A stretch of DNA of 10,572 nucleotides from Deltaproteobacteria bacterium (GCA_030595135.1 JAUVDU010000028.1:1-10572); one strand, 5' to 3'. Positions 1 to 7,246 are shown, numbered from the stretch's first letter. The notes: generated by a model not told the origin, from the sequence alone. Translations and numbers: made by a program.

Positions 1-17
1 TTTCGGATGTTATTTTC

Positions 18-46
18 TTGACGGCAAGATCATAACTTATTATAGT
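18..46 (+). promoter_or_regulatory. sigma70-like promoter for the diguanylate cyclase gene
   Basis: A -35 box TTGACG (18-23) and a -10 box TATAGT (41-46) are separated by exactly 17 bases. Transcription would start near 53, leaving a leader of roughly 70 to 100 bases before the GGDEF gene. No riboswitch fold, including the c-di-GMP (GEMM) type, was recognised in the leader. This is a match to consensus only. Confidence 0.5.
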
Positions 47-124
47 TACAGAAATCACTAACTGGATAATTCATTAACCTTACAAACTTTAAAATAGCAA
101 AGAGTCGTCAAAATAGCAATATTA

Positions 125-1114
125 TTGCCGATCAATGCAAAATCTATCCCTATGGAACGTTTTTACCTGACAGTTGCACGAGTTGCCAAAATGACTCTAC
201 GTCATATGGTCGAGCACCGCATCCCGATGTTGCCTGATATCTATTCCCGTCATTTCTACCGCTACCTGGCATCTACTGATCGAGATTCTCAGGAAATCAT
301 TGAAGAACAGCAAGAAAATGACCTTAAAGAGGTAACCAGCCAGCAAAATCAGGGGTTGAATATTATGAAAGAGCTGTCGGAGATGATCAATAAACTTGAT
401 CAGATCACCGGCAACCATACCGAACAGCTTGACAACCACCTGCTAAGTCTTAAAACTACCGGTAAAACCAATGACCTGGCTCAGTTAAAAGAGGAGATCA
501 CTGAAGAATTAGCTCTGGTTATAGACAGTAATCATGAAATCCACACCCACATAATTGACGCCCAAGAAACCGTAAAACGTCTGCAACGTAAAATGGAAGA
601 AGTCGCCGATATGGCAACTATCGACGAACTCACCGGTCTCTATAACCGTCGGGCTCTTTTCAGCCGGCTTGCGGAAGAACATTCCCGATCTAAACGTTAT
701 GGGCAAGGTTTCAGTCTTCTATTGATCGATATAGATGATTTTAAAAACGTTAATGATAAACATGGTCATCAAGTTGGTGACGGTATTTTGAAGGGATTAG
801 GGGCTTTTCTGCGGCAGAATTTGCGTGATTCAGATTTTCCGTCTCGTTATGGCGGTGAGGAATTTCTCTGCCTGCTCCCTTCAACCGATGTGGATCAGGC
901 GGTTCAGGTCGGCAATAAAATACGACAGTTGCTTTCACAAAGTATCCTGAGCAGCAAAAAGAAGGATGTTTCGTTGCAGATCACGGTCAGCATCGGGATT
1001 GCCGCTTTTACTCCAGAAGACGATATTGATACCCTTATCAAACGAGCCGATGACGCTCTCTATCTGGCTAAGCGCCAGGGTAAAAACCGAGTCGTAACTG
1101 AACGCGAACTTTAG
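125..1114 (+). CDS. Diguanylate cyclase (GGDEF domain protein)
   Basis: This enzyme should condense two GTP into the second messenger c-di-GMP in the cytoplasm. The C-terminal GGDEF domain spans about residues 165-325. It opens with DELTGLYNRR (167-176), carries the metal-binding DIDDFKNVND segment (201-210) and has an active-site GGEEF at 243-247. An RxxD inhibitory site (R234, D237) lies just upstream of the active site, so product feedback inhibition is expected. The N-terminal half has no transmembrane segment. Residues 20-50, with the stretch IPMLPDIYSRHFYRYL, resemble the short N-terminal module of other soluble GGDEF proteins, and a probable coiled coil covers about 125-165. The start is uncertain: TTG at 125 gives 329 residues and ATG at 152 gives 320, and neither has a convincing Shine-Dalgarno. 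The stop lies only 7 bases from that of the convergent MBL gene. What activates the enzyme cannot be told from the sequence. Confidence 0.93.
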   Translation: MPINAKSIPMERFYLTVARVAKMTLRHMVEHRIPMLPDIYSRHFYRYLASTDRDSQEIIEEQQENDLKEVTSQQNQGLNIMKELSEMINKLDQITGNHTEQLDNHLLSLKTTGKTNDLAQLKEEITEELALVIDSNHEIHTHIIDAQETVKRLQRKMEEVADMATIDELTGLYNRRALFSRLAEEHSRSKRYGQGFSLLLIDIDDFKNVNDKHGHQVGDGILKGLGAFLRQNLRDSDFPSRYGGEEFLCLLPSTDVDQAVQVGNKIRQLLSQSILSSKKKDVSLQITVSIGIAAFTPEDDIDTLIKRADDALYLAKRQGKNRVVTEREL

Positions 1115-1121
1115 CCTCCTA

Positions 1122-2024
1122 TTAGATATCTTTTAGGTAACCTCTCATTCCGCGCATTGTATTTCCAAGAAAATAGCGTTCTCGGGCATAAATGTCGGGT
1201 GGCAGCTCTTTAATAAGACGATAATTTTGGTCGTGTTCCAGAAGCCACTCGAAAAGTCTCTCTTCAACTTGTAAATCCCCATCACCATCCATTCCACTGG
1301 CGTCAGCCTCTTTAACCCCTTCAACCCAAAGATTAAGCTGGTTTCTCCCGATCTCAAGATACTCTAAGGCCGGTTCGACCAGGCCGTAGTGAGCGATCAC
1401 GAGATAGCGCGGCGACAATTTAATCATGCGATCGATTGAATCTAAAGCAACATCAAGCATAAACCGAGGCGGGGTTGCCGGACGCATATAAATTCCGCTC
1501 TTCACCGGGCTTCGTACGCCAACGACTTCTCCGGCAAAAAGTAGGTCTGCAAAAAGAAAACAGAGATGATGCTGCGCGTGTCCGGGGGTTAGGAACGTAC
1601 GAATCCCGGTATCACCAATCTCTTCAGAAAAAATAATATTAGCCGCCGGCACCGGAATAATCTCGCCGTAGACCTCTGCCATGTAACCCAAAACTTTCAA
1701 TGAGCCCTGCCAGAGTTTTTCCGGCTCCACCATATGTTTGATACCCTGAGGGTGACAGATTACGGTGGCGTCAGGAAAGCTTTTCAGCAATTCTCCGGTT
1801 CCCCCGGCATGATCGATATGGATATGGGTAAGAAGAATATAGTCAAGGTTCTCAACCCCTCTCTTTTTTAGTTCAACAAGAAGATGAGGAATTGTTGATA
1901 AAGGGCCGGGATCAACCAGGAAAGTAAATTTTTCTCCCTGATAGAGCCAAGCACTGATAAATTGGGAAAAACCTTCAAGACGAGGTTCGTCAAGATCGAT
2001 ACAACTTAAATTTTCGAGATTCAT
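1122..2024 (-). CDS. MBL-fold metallo-hydrolase
   Basis: A 300-residue metallo-beta-lactamase-fold hydrolase, presumably cytoplasmic, as no signal peptide is seen. The metal-binding motif THIHIDHAGG (66-75) supplies H67, H69, D71 and H72. The TPGHAQHH segment (146-153) supplies H149, and AHYG (211-214) supplies the last histidine, H212. The usual bridging Asp of the GD motif is replaced by Glu in LFAGE (E166), a variant I recall from one MBL subgroup, so this need not mean loss of activity. The ATG at 2024 is preceded by an AGGA Shine-Dalgarno. It is the last gene of the galE run, 33 bases after the DUF362 gene, and probably co-transcribed with it. The substrate is unknown; hydrolysis of a thioester, lactone or phosphodiester is possible, and neighbours do not settle it. 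Confidence 0.88.
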   Translation of the reverse strand: MNLENLSCIDLDEPRLEGFSQFISAWLYQGEKFTFLVDPGPLSTIPHLLVELKKRGVENLDYILLTHIHIDHAGGTGELLKSFPDATVICHPQGIKHMVEPEKLWQGSLKVLGYMAEVYGEIIPVPAANIIFSEEIGDTGIRTFLTPGHAQHHLCFLFADLLFAGEVVGVRSPVKSGIYMRPATPPRFMLDVALDSIDRMIKLSPRYLVIAHYGLVEPALEYLEIGRNQLNLWVEGVKEADASGMDGDGDLQVEERLFEWLLEHDQNYRLIKELPPDIYARERYFLGNTMRGMRGYLKDI

Positions 2025-2057
2025 TGGTTATCCTGAATTAATTAAAAGTCGAAGCCG

Positions 2058-3152
2058 TTAACGTCCAACACCATAGCCGACCCGGACAGCACCGTAGGGG
2101 CAGAGCTCCTGACAACAGTAACAGCGGATGCAGCGTTTATAGTCAATCACTATTTTACCGTCAACCAATTTCATGGCATGCGCCGGACAGTGCTCAACAC
2201 AAACCTTACAACGATGACAGCGGGAACGGGTAATCACCGGCCGCCGGATAAATATCCGGCGCCAAAGACGCTGACCGGGAAAGGTTGCCTGGTTTGCTCC
2301 TTTGGCGGGTTTTATTGCCGGAGAGAGCTGTTTTAGCGCCGCCGAACCACAGGCATAAAGATTTTCTTCGGGTAGCCAACCAAGATTATGAGCTTCCTGG
2401 CTGAGCGGGGTGAGTTCAGGATAACCAATCCACTTCTCGACCAGATAGTCGAGGAGCGGAGCATCAGCCGAGAGTGCGAGAAGGCAGCAATCTCGAGGGG
2501 TACCACCGGTCGGCCCCTCCCCCTCCATCCCGACTATACCATCGAGAAAATTCCAGGTTGGCACAGTTTGTCGGTAGATATCAAGCATCACCCGGGCAAA
2601 AAGGTGTCGATCATGACCGGCCCGCAAATGCCATTTTGCTTTTCGCAATCCCGGGATAAAACCAAAAAGGTTCTTTACTGCCAAAGAAGTACCCATCATT
2701 GAGTGGGTTTTCAGCTTGGGCAGATTAATTATTTTGTCATAGTCAAACGCGGCCGCAGCCAAGGTCAACTTTTTTGCGACCAGATTTTCGGATTCTAAGA
2801 TGACAGCCTCTTCAATAAAAGGGACCATGGTGATATCCAGATCCCGCATCACCGCCATTAAACCGCTTTTTTCCAGACAACGCTCCAGCGAACCAAAACC
2901 CGGGCTGTCACCCAGATAGAGTTTGGCTCCGCAATCATTAAGCACCATGGCCACAGCCCGAACTACTTCAGGGTGGGTTGTAACTGCAAGTTCCGGGGTT
3001 TTGGCCATGACCAGATTCGGCTTCAAAAGAACCCGATCCCCCCTTTTTACCGCCCCTTCAAGGTTTAAAGCAGACAACCCTTGGCGCAAAGAATCAGCAA
3101 TAGTTTTAGCCTTATACTCTGAACATAAGGCAAGATAAGCATGTTCTTGCAA
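2058..3152 (-). CDS. DUF362 domain protein with C-terminal 2x[4Fe-4S] ferredoxin domain
   Basis: Residues 1-240 match the DUF362 family: GDRVLLKPNL (38-47), HPEVVRAVAMVL (60-71), GDSPGFGS (81-88) and LPKLKTHSM around 144-152. The C-terminal 55 residues form a bacterial-type ferredoxin domain. Its two cysteine motifs are C312-C315-C318-C322-P and C341-C344-C347-C351-P, so two [4Fe-4S] clusters are expected. The combination suggests an electron-transfer or iron-sulfur-linked role, but the family's biochemical function is not established and I do not assign one. The start is a TTG at 3152, 5 bases after the stop of the winged-helix gene. No good Shine-Dalgarno is visible, but the alignment to the family's usual N-terminus supports this start, and translation may be coupled to the upstream gene. 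The protein appears soluble. Confidence 0.9.
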   Translation of the reverse strand: MQEHAYLALCSEYKAKTIADSLRQGLSALNLEGAVKRGDRVLLKPNLVMAKTPELAVTTHPEVVRAVAMVLNDCGAKLYLGDSPGFGSLERCLEKSGLMAVMRDLDITMVPFIEEAVILESENLVAKKLTLAAAAFDYDKIINLPKLKTHSMMGTSLAVKNLFGFIPGLRKAKWHLRAGHDRHLFARVMLDIYRQTVPTWNFLDGIVGMEGEGPTGGTPRDCCLLALSADAPLLDYLVEKWIGYPELTPLSQEAHNLGWLPEENLYACGSAALKQLSPAIKPAKGANQATFPGQRLWRRIFIRRPVITRSRCHRCKVCVEHCPAHAMKLVDGKIVIDYKRCIRCYCCQELCPYGAVRVGYGVGR

Positions 3153-3157
3153 CGGAC

Positions 3158-3355
3158 TTACGACAAGTTTACTTTTATCGTGTTACCATTTCTGGTCAGC
3201 GAAATTTTATCTTCACGCGCCAGCCATCCGATGGCAATGTTAAGATTAAAGGGAGGCATACCCAAACTCTTTTTCAGAGCCCCGGTTGTCATCTCGCCAT
3301 TAAGTTCCAATTCATTCCAAACTTTTCCAGCATCAATACCAATTTGATCAATCAT
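3158..3355 (-). CDS. Small winged-helix DNA-binding-like protein (DUF2582 type)
   Basis: A 65-residue protein resembling the DUF2582 winged-helix family: AGKVWNELELNGEM (helix 1), TTGALKKSLG (helix 2), FNLNIAIGWLAREDKI (recognition-type helix) and a beta wing ending IKVNLS. Such proteins are thought to bind nucleic acid or protein partners, but a specific target is not known. A longer reading from 3409 is open (83 residues). I prefer ATG at 3355 because a GGAG Shine-Dalgarno sits 6 bases upstream and the predicted protein then begins at the family's usual place. Its start overlaps the end of galE (stop at 3348-3350), so translation is probably coupled. The DUF362 gene follows 5 bases later. 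The conserved tight packing suggests co-expression, not necessarily a shared pathway. Confidence 0.8.
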   Translation of the reverse strand: MIDQIGIDAGKVWNELELNGEMTTGALKKSLGMPPFNLNIAIGWLAREDKISLTRNGNTIKVNLS

Positions 3356-4370
3356 CATCTTCTCCATATCCTTCAGGGTTTTGTGACTGCCAACGCCAAG
3401 CATCAGCACACATTAAATGCAAATCGCGTTCCGCCCTCCAGCCCAGTTTTTTTTGCGCAAACGAAGGATCAGCATAACAGGTTGCTATATCTCCAGCGCG
3501 GCGGGGAACAACAGTATAAGGAATTTCAACTCCGCTGGCCCGGCTCAGAGCATTCACGACTTCGAGAACACTGTAACCAATCCCGGTACCCAGATTACAA
3601 CAGAGTAATCCGGGCTTCTTTTCGATTACCTCCAAGGCCCGCAAATGACCTAAGGCCAGATCAACAACATGAATATAATCGCGCACTCCGGTGCCATCCG
3701 GGGTATCATAATCATCACCAAAAACCGAAAGCCGACCCCTGCGACCGACCGCAACCTGAGAGGCGTAAGGTAACAGATTGTTAGGAATGCCGCGGGGATC
3801 TTCACCGATCAAGCCGCTTGTATGAGCCCCGATCGGATTGAAATAGCGTAGCAAAATAACATTCCACTGCTTGTCGGAATCTTGGAGATCCTTTAGAATC
3901 TCTTCAATCATCAATTTTGTCCGACCATAAGGATTAGTCGGGCCCAATTTCGCCTGCTCATCAATCGGCACTTTCTCAGGATCACCATAGACCGTTGCCG
4001 AAGAGCTGAAAACCAGATTCTTAACCCCATATTTTGCCATCGACAAAAAGAGGTTAAGGCTGCCAGTAACATTGTTTTCATAATAGGCCAATGGTTTTTC
4101 AACCGATTCACCAACGGCTTTGAGACCGGCGAAATGGATAACCGCAGAAAAATTTCCGCTTGCCATCAACCAATCTAAGGCCGACCGATCCAAGAGGTCG
4201 AGCTTATGAAACTCGACCTTTTTTTTGCATATCACCTCAATCCGGTTCAACACCTTACGTGAACTGTTGCTTAAATTGTCAATAATGGCAACTTGATGCC
4301 CTGCCTGCAAAAGCTCCACAACGGTATGACTGCCGATGTAGCCAGCCCCTCCGGTAACCAGAACTCTCAT
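3348..4370 (-). CDS. galE: UDP-glucose 4-epimerase
   Basis: GalE interconverts UDP-glucose and UDP-galactose in the cytoplasm, supplying galactose for lipopolysaccharide, exopolysaccharide or the Leloir pathway. The 340-residue length is typical of the family. The NAD-binding Rossmann motif GGAGYIGSH lies at 7-15. The extended SDR catalytic residues are seen as S123/S124 in FSSSATVYG, Y148 in NPYGRTK and K152. The RYFNPIGAH segment and the DGTGVRDYIHVVDLA segment are characteristic of GalE. The ATG at 4370 has a strong AGGAGG Shine-Dalgarno 8 bases upstream. It is the first gene of a four-gene run and is divergent from the selenoprotein gene across 115 bases. I found no convincing -35/-10 pair for it in that gap. 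The C-terminus EDDD overlaps the next gene's start. Confidence 0.96.
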   Translation of the reverse strand: MRVLVTGGAGYIGSHTVVELLQAGHQVAIIDNLSNSSRKVLNRIEVICKKKVEFHKLDLLDRSALDWLMASGNFSAVIHFAGLKAVGESVEKPLAYYENNVTGSLNLFLSMAKYGVKNLVFSSSATVYGDPEKVPIDEQAKLGPTNPYGRTKLMIEEILKDLQDSDKQWNVILLRYFNPIGAHTSGLIGEDPRGIPNNLLPYASQVAVGRRGRLSVFGDDYDTPDGTGVRDYIHVVDLALGHLRALEVIEKKPGLLCCNLGTGIGYSVLEVVNALSRASGVEIPYTVVPRRAGDIATCYADPSFAQKKLGWRAERDLHLMCADAWRWQSQNPEGYGEDDD

Positions 4371-4399
4371 ATATTTTCCTCCTTTTCAAAAAGAGTGTA

Positions 4400-4428
4400 T
4401 TGACAAAACTCTACTTAATGACTAATAT
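4400..4428 (+). promoter_or_regulatory. Consensus sigma70 promoter for the selenoprotein gene
   Basis: A perfect -35 TTGACA (4400-4405) is followed after 17 bases by TAATAT (4423-4428, five of six consensus bases). Transcription would start near 4435, giving a leader of about 50 bases that holds the GGAG Shine-Dalgarno at 4475-4478. It is the best promoter match in the window. Confidence 0.72.
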
Positions 4429-4438
4429 TTCAATATTA
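4423..4438. promoter_or_regulatory. AT-rich palindrome over the -10 box, possible operator
   Basis: TAATATT (4423-4429) and AATATTA (4432-4438) are perfect inverted arms separated by TC. The palindrome covers the -10 box and the predicted start of transcription, where a bound repressor would block RNA polymerase. The cognate regulator is unknown, and AT-rich palindromes also arise by chance. Confidence 0.35.
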
Positions 4439-4485
4439 ATTTGTTAAAAGGATATTCTTAACTATAAAATCAAAGGAGATACCCA

Positions 4486-4812
4486 ATGCTTGAAGTAAGT
4501 CCTGCGGCAACAGAACAAATTGCCGGCTATTTTACCAATCGTGATCCCGAACCGATCCGAATTTTCCTTAACGAAGGCGGTTGAGGCGGCCCCTCCCTTT
4601 CCATGGTCATGGATCAGGAACGCCCCAATGATGAGAGCTATAATATCGGTGATTTCACCTTTTTGGTAGATCGCGATTTCATGGAAAAAGTAAAACCTAT
4701 CAAAGTTGATTTTAAAGATGTCGGTTTCAGCATTACAGCCAACATTGATCTGAGTCAGGCTGGTGGCGACGGTTGTACCGGTTGCGGTTCAACAAGTTCC
4801 TGCTGCTCCTAA
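4486..4812 (+). CDS. HesB/IscA-like selenoprotein (UGA at codon 33 read as selenocysteine)
   Basis: Reading from ATG 4486 gives 108 residues with one in-frame TGA at 4582-4584 (codon 33). Upstream the frame encodes MLEVSPAATEQIAGYF... and IRIFLNEGG, and downstream GGPSLSMVMDQ..., so the family fold continues across the TGA. In IscA/HesB A-type carriers the first cluster-binding cysteine sits at this point in a GC(S/A)G context, so U33 replaces that Cys. The C-terminal tail has C97, C100, C106 and C107, matching the CGCG-like end of A-type proteins. Sec-containing HesB-like proteins are known from prokaryotic selenoproteome surveys, and a role in iron-sulfur or redox chemistry is inferred, not proven. 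AAAGGAG lies 7 bases before the ATG. Ordinary callers would start at ATG 4603 and lose residues 1-39. A strong terminator follows. A plain nonsense mutation is the alternative, but the hairpin behind the TGA argues against it. Confidence 0.88.
4582..4618 (+). promoter_or_regulatory. UGA codon plus bacterial SECIS-like hairpin
   Basis: Twenty bases after the TGA (4582-4584) comes GGTC in the apex of a hairpin. TCCATG (4600-4605) and CATGGA (4608-4613) are perfect inverted arms. Below them CCT (4596-4598) pairs with AGG (4616-4618), leaving T4599 unpaired opposite TC. With the top two pairs opened, the loop reads UGGUCA, close to the AGGUCU loop of the E. coli fdhF SECIS element, where GGUC lies 18 bases after its UGA. 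SelB would bind this loop and deliver Sec-tRNA. Folding was done by eye. Confidence 0.72.
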
Positions 4813-4836
4813 CTAGCAAATAATATTCGTGTTATC

Positions 4837-4867
4837 AAAAAAGGGAGGCTTAATGCCTCCCTTTTTT
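4837..4867. terminator. Bidirectional intrinsic terminator
   Basis: GGGAGGC (4843-4849) and GCCTCCC (4855-4861) form a perfect stem around the loop TTAAT. Six A before and six T after extend it to 13 pairs and provide the U-tract on either strand. It ends the selenoprotein transcript and can also stop the convergent YchJ-family transcript. Confidence 0.93.
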
Positions 4868-4878
4868 AGTTTATGTTC

Positions 4879-4908
4879 GGAGGTTGTCTGAAAACAACTT
4901 CAAACCTC
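4879..4908. repeat. Short imperfect inverted repeat resembling the end of the 9914-10054 element
   Basis: GAGGTT (4880-4885) and AACCTC (4903-4908) are inverted arms abutting the stop codon of the YchJ-family gene. The start, GGAGGTTGTCTGAAAAC, agrees at most positions with the MITE end GGAGGCTGTCCGAGAAT. It may be a relic end or merely a small hairpin downstream of the gene. Confidence 0.3.
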
Positions 4909-5393
4909 TAACCGCAACACTTTTTGTATTTCTTTCCACTTCCACAAGGACAAAGGTCATTGCGTCCAACTTTTGGTTGTGAACGAACAACTTGTTTAGG
5001 TACTACACCCTGACCATCATAGAAGAACCACTCCCCTTCATGACGCTTAAAATGAGCCATCTCATGGTGGGTTTTCAACTTCTCCTTCTGGCGAAAGTGA
5101 GCAATAAATTCGATGTTTCCCGTTTCATCATCGACGCCACCACCTTCTATATCGAGAATTTCCAGTTTTTCCCATTCCGATTTTTCGGCCCAATTTTCCG
5201 CAGTTGACGGTTCGTACTTAGAAATCTGATCCGGATGGGTTGTATCTTTAACAAAATCCATCTCCAGTTTTACATGAGCACTGTACCGTGCCCGCAGTAG
5301 TTCCTCCGCAGTTTTTGCTTTTTCACTTCCTGAAAGCAATGGTTCACAACACTCTCCATACTCTTTACCTGAGCCACAATGGCATCCATTCAT
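4908..5393 (-). CDS. YchJ-family protein with two SEC-C zinc motifs
   Basis: A 161-residue cytoplasmic protein with the full YchJ (UPF0225) layout. An N-terminal SEC-C-like motif (C4, C6, C15, C16), a central NTF2-like region (about 27-130) with [10 protein letters not shown] and FFYDGQG, and a C-terminal SEC-C motif [15 protein letters not shown] (146-160) are present. SEC-C motifs bind zinc and in SecA mediate contact with SecB and ribosomes; the role of YchJ proteins themselves is not established. The ATG at 5393 has an AAGGA Shine-Dalgarno about 10 bases upstream. It stands alone between the chemoreceptor gene, 85 bases upstream in the same direction, and the convergent selenoprotein gene. 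Its stop lies within a small hairpin (4880-4908), with the bidirectional terminator behind it. Family assignment is firm and function is open. Confidence 0.9.
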   Translation of the reverse strand: MNGCHCGSGKEYGECCEPLLSGSEKAKTAEELLRARYSAHVKLEMDFVKDTTHPDQISKYEPSTAENWAEKSEWEKLEILDIEGGGVDDETGNIEFIAHFRQKEKLKTHHEMAHFKRHEGEWFFYDGQGVVPKQVVRSQPKVGRNDLCPCGSGKKYKKCCG

Positions 5394-5444
5394 AAGCTGT
5401 AGATCCTTTTTTTATTAAAATAATGTAAAGCAATTTTGCTGAAC

Positions 5445-5472
5445 TCGTAAAAAGTCACGGAACTTTTTACGA
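5445..5472. repeat. Perfect 11-bp inverted repeat behind the chemoreceptor gene
   Basis: TCGTAAAAAGT (5445-5455) and ACTTTTTACGA (5462-5472) are perfect inverted arms with a 6-base loop CACGGA, starting 6 bases after the chemoreceptor stop. The stem is AT-rich and its T-run lies inside the arm, so it is not a textbook terminator. It could still slow polymerase or protect the 3' end, or be a dispersed palindromic repeat. Confidence 0.6.
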
Positions 5473-5478
5473 CGCCAT

Positions 5479-7140
5479 TTAAGCCAATTTAAACCGTTGC
5501 ATTGATTTTTCCAGATGACCAGCCAATTCCCGCAAGTCGGTTGCATTTTGTTGCAAGTCATTACTACTGTTATCCAGTTCCGAAGCCGTCCGGCTGACAG
5601 TTGTAATATCCTCGGCAACTTCAGCGACGACAGCGGTTCCCTGTGAAATATTTTCATTAATTTCCATCATACCCTGGGATGAATCGGTGACATTGGTGGC
5701 GATGTCGCGGGTTGTAACCGATTGTTCTTCAACGGCGGCTGAAACACTACCGACAATATTGTCTATTTCATCAATAACCTGAACAATAGTTGTAATTTCA
5801 TGACTGGTTTCTGAGGTCGATTTCTGAATTCTTGTGATCCGGTCGGCGATCTCATCTGTGGCATTGGCGGTCTGCTGAGCCAGTTCTTTAATCTCATTGG
5901 CAACCACGGCAAAACCTTTGCCGGCTTCACCGGCTCGGGCCGCTTCAATCGTAGCATTAAGGGCCAGCAGATTGGTTTGCGCGGAAATCGTCATGATGGT
6001 TTCAGTAACCTTGTCAATTTCATCAGCCGCACTACTTAGTTCACTGACCTTTCGGCTGGATGAGTTGGCTTTTTCAACTGCGTCATGGGTAATCGAGCGG
6101 GCTCGACCGGTATTCTCAGCAATTTCTCCAATTACCGTACTCATCTCTTCGGTCGAAGTGGCCACCATATTGACATTGCTGGAGGTTCTTTCAACCGCAT
6201 CATTAATAGCGGCAAAGTTAACACTCATCTCTTCAGCCGCTGCCGAAACCGTATGCGAACGCTCGGCGGTCTCCGCTGCATTTTCACTTATAGATGTCGC
6301 CGTCGTCATCAAATTATCGGCTGCGCCCTGCAAAGCTTCAGAATCATTTTTGACACCGGCAAAAATTGCAGAGAGCTCCCGAGCCATAACATCAAGGTCA
6401 TGACCGATAACTCCAAGTTCATCGCCGCCGCTAACCCCGGAGATCACCGAAAGGTCACCACTCCCCAGGCTCTGAGCAAAACCACGAATCGACTGCATCC
6501 GCTTGATAATTGCAATAACGGTCACTATCGAAAGAATAAAGAGAATAAGACCAACTCCCCCGCAAACAATCTGGTTGGTCAGCAGTTGTGTGATACGACT
6601 TTCAGACTGTTTCTGCATCATGCCGACCGCTTTGTTCATCTCTTTTAAAAGTTTTATATTATTAGACATAGCCCAAGCCAGGCTGCTCTGCTCTTCGGCC
6701 GCTCCGGCAATAATTTTATCAAGATGAGAGAAAAACTCTTTCTGAAGATTTGCAACCTGGACGAGCTGTGATTTGGCCGGTTCTTCGGCTTTAGGACAAA
6801 AGCGAAATTTACTCTTTTTAAGATCAAGTCCTAAAGGTGCATCACCGGAATCTTTCAGAGCCTTCAAAGTTACATCGAAAACTGCCATCGTATTTTTCAG
6901 ATTGGCAATTTCCGGTTTGAGATCAGCTTTTACATTCTGTTTTCTTTTCAAAGAGAGAGCCAGAGCCTCTTTGCTCATCTTCTGCGTCAACATCCGCTGA
7001 CGTCCGGCCAGATTGATCACCAATCCGTCACTTTTCTGCTGTTTGGTAGCAACCAAAGTCAGGACGAACATTAAAGCGATAACAACCATCAAACTGCCAA
7101 CAATAAGACCAAGTTTATGTTTGATCGACAGATTAGCCAT
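5479..7140 (-). CDS. Methyl-accepting chemotaxis protein with PilJ-like sensor domain
   Basis: A 553-residue inner-membrane chemoreceptor that would pass signals through CheW to CheA. Transmembrane segments lie at about 9-31 and 191-213, bracketing a periplasmic region of about 160 residues. That region starts with [18 protein letters not shown] (43-60), the hallmark of the PilJ/NarX-like type IV pili MCP sensor domain. A HAMP domain follows (about 214-266) and then the coiled-coil signalling domain. The highly conserved hairpin tip spans 384-424 ([20 protein letters not shown], then [10 protein letters not shown]). Flanking Glu/Gln-rich heptads such as AAEEMS (301-306) and AAVEEQS (468-474) are likely methylation sites. 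No CheR-docking pentapeptide ends the protein. ATG at 7140 has GGAGAG 9 bases upstream. No che genes adjoin it. The domain could serve chemotaxis or pilus motility, and the ligand is unknown. Confidence 0.95.
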   Translation of the reverse strand: MANLSIKHKLGLIVGSLMVVIALMFVLTLVATKQQKSDGLVINLAGRQRMLTQKMSKEALALSLKRKQNVKADLKPEIANLKNTMAVFDVTLKALKDSGDAPLGLDLKKSKFRFCPKAEEPAKSQLVQVANLQKEFFSHLDKIIAGAAEEQSSLAWAMSNNIKLLKEMNKAVGMMQKQSESRITQLLTNQIVCGGVGLILFILSIVTVIAIIKRMQSIRGFAQSLGSGDLSVISGVSGGDELGVIGHDLDVMARELSAIFAGVKNDSEALQGAADNLMTTATSISENAAETAERSHTVSAAAEEMSVNFAAINDAVERTSSNVNMVATSTEEMSTVIGEIAENTGRARSITHDAVEKANSSSRKVSELSSAADEIDKVTETIMTISAQTNLLALNATIEAARAGEAGKGFAVVANEIKELAQQTANATDEIADRITRIQKSTSETSHEITTIVQVIDEIDNIVGSVSAAVEEQSVTTRDIATNVTDSSQGMMEINENISQGTAVVAEVAEDITTVSRTASELDNSSNDLQQNATDLRELAGHLEKSMQRFKLA

Positions 7141-7181
7141 TTTGTTCTCTCTCCTTCAGCATTTTTAAAAAGTACCAACCG

Positions 7182-7242
7182 AAAAAAGCGTCTTTGACAA
7201 CACCGAACGATGCAAGCGCATGAGCAGTGTTGTGAAAGACGC
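7182..7242 (-). terminator. Large hairpin with T-run: terminator of the envelope operon or leader attenuator of the chemoreceptor gene
   Basis: Arms at 7188-7203 and 7227-7242 pair over 16 bases with one mismatch. The 23-base loop holds a nested pair, ATGC (7210-7213) with GCAT (7218-7221). Read on the - strand, the stem is followed at once by six T (7187-7182), as in an intrinsic terminator. It lies about 68 bases after the lipoprotein stop and 42 before the chemoreceptor start. Confidence 0.75.
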
Positions 7243-7246
7243 CTTG

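Noticed and set aside
3344..3784. A + strand open frame of 146 codons
   Set aside because: It is a shadow of galE with Arg/Pro/His-rich composition and no recognisable domain.
4603..4812. A separate 69-residue gene starting at ATG 4603
   Set aside because: This ATG is codon 40 of the selenoprotein frame and lies inside the SECIS-like hairpin. It has no Shine-Dalgarno, and the family N-terminus lies upstream across the TGA.
5897..6648. Long + strand open frames of 168 and 187 codons inside the chemoreceptor gene
   Set aside because: They are antisense to a firmly identified MCP, have low-complexity composition and no family resemblance.
7182..7242. c-di-GMP riboswitch in the chemoreceptor leader
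   Set aside because: The conserved GEMM core sequences are not present; the structure is a simple nested hairpin with a T-run.
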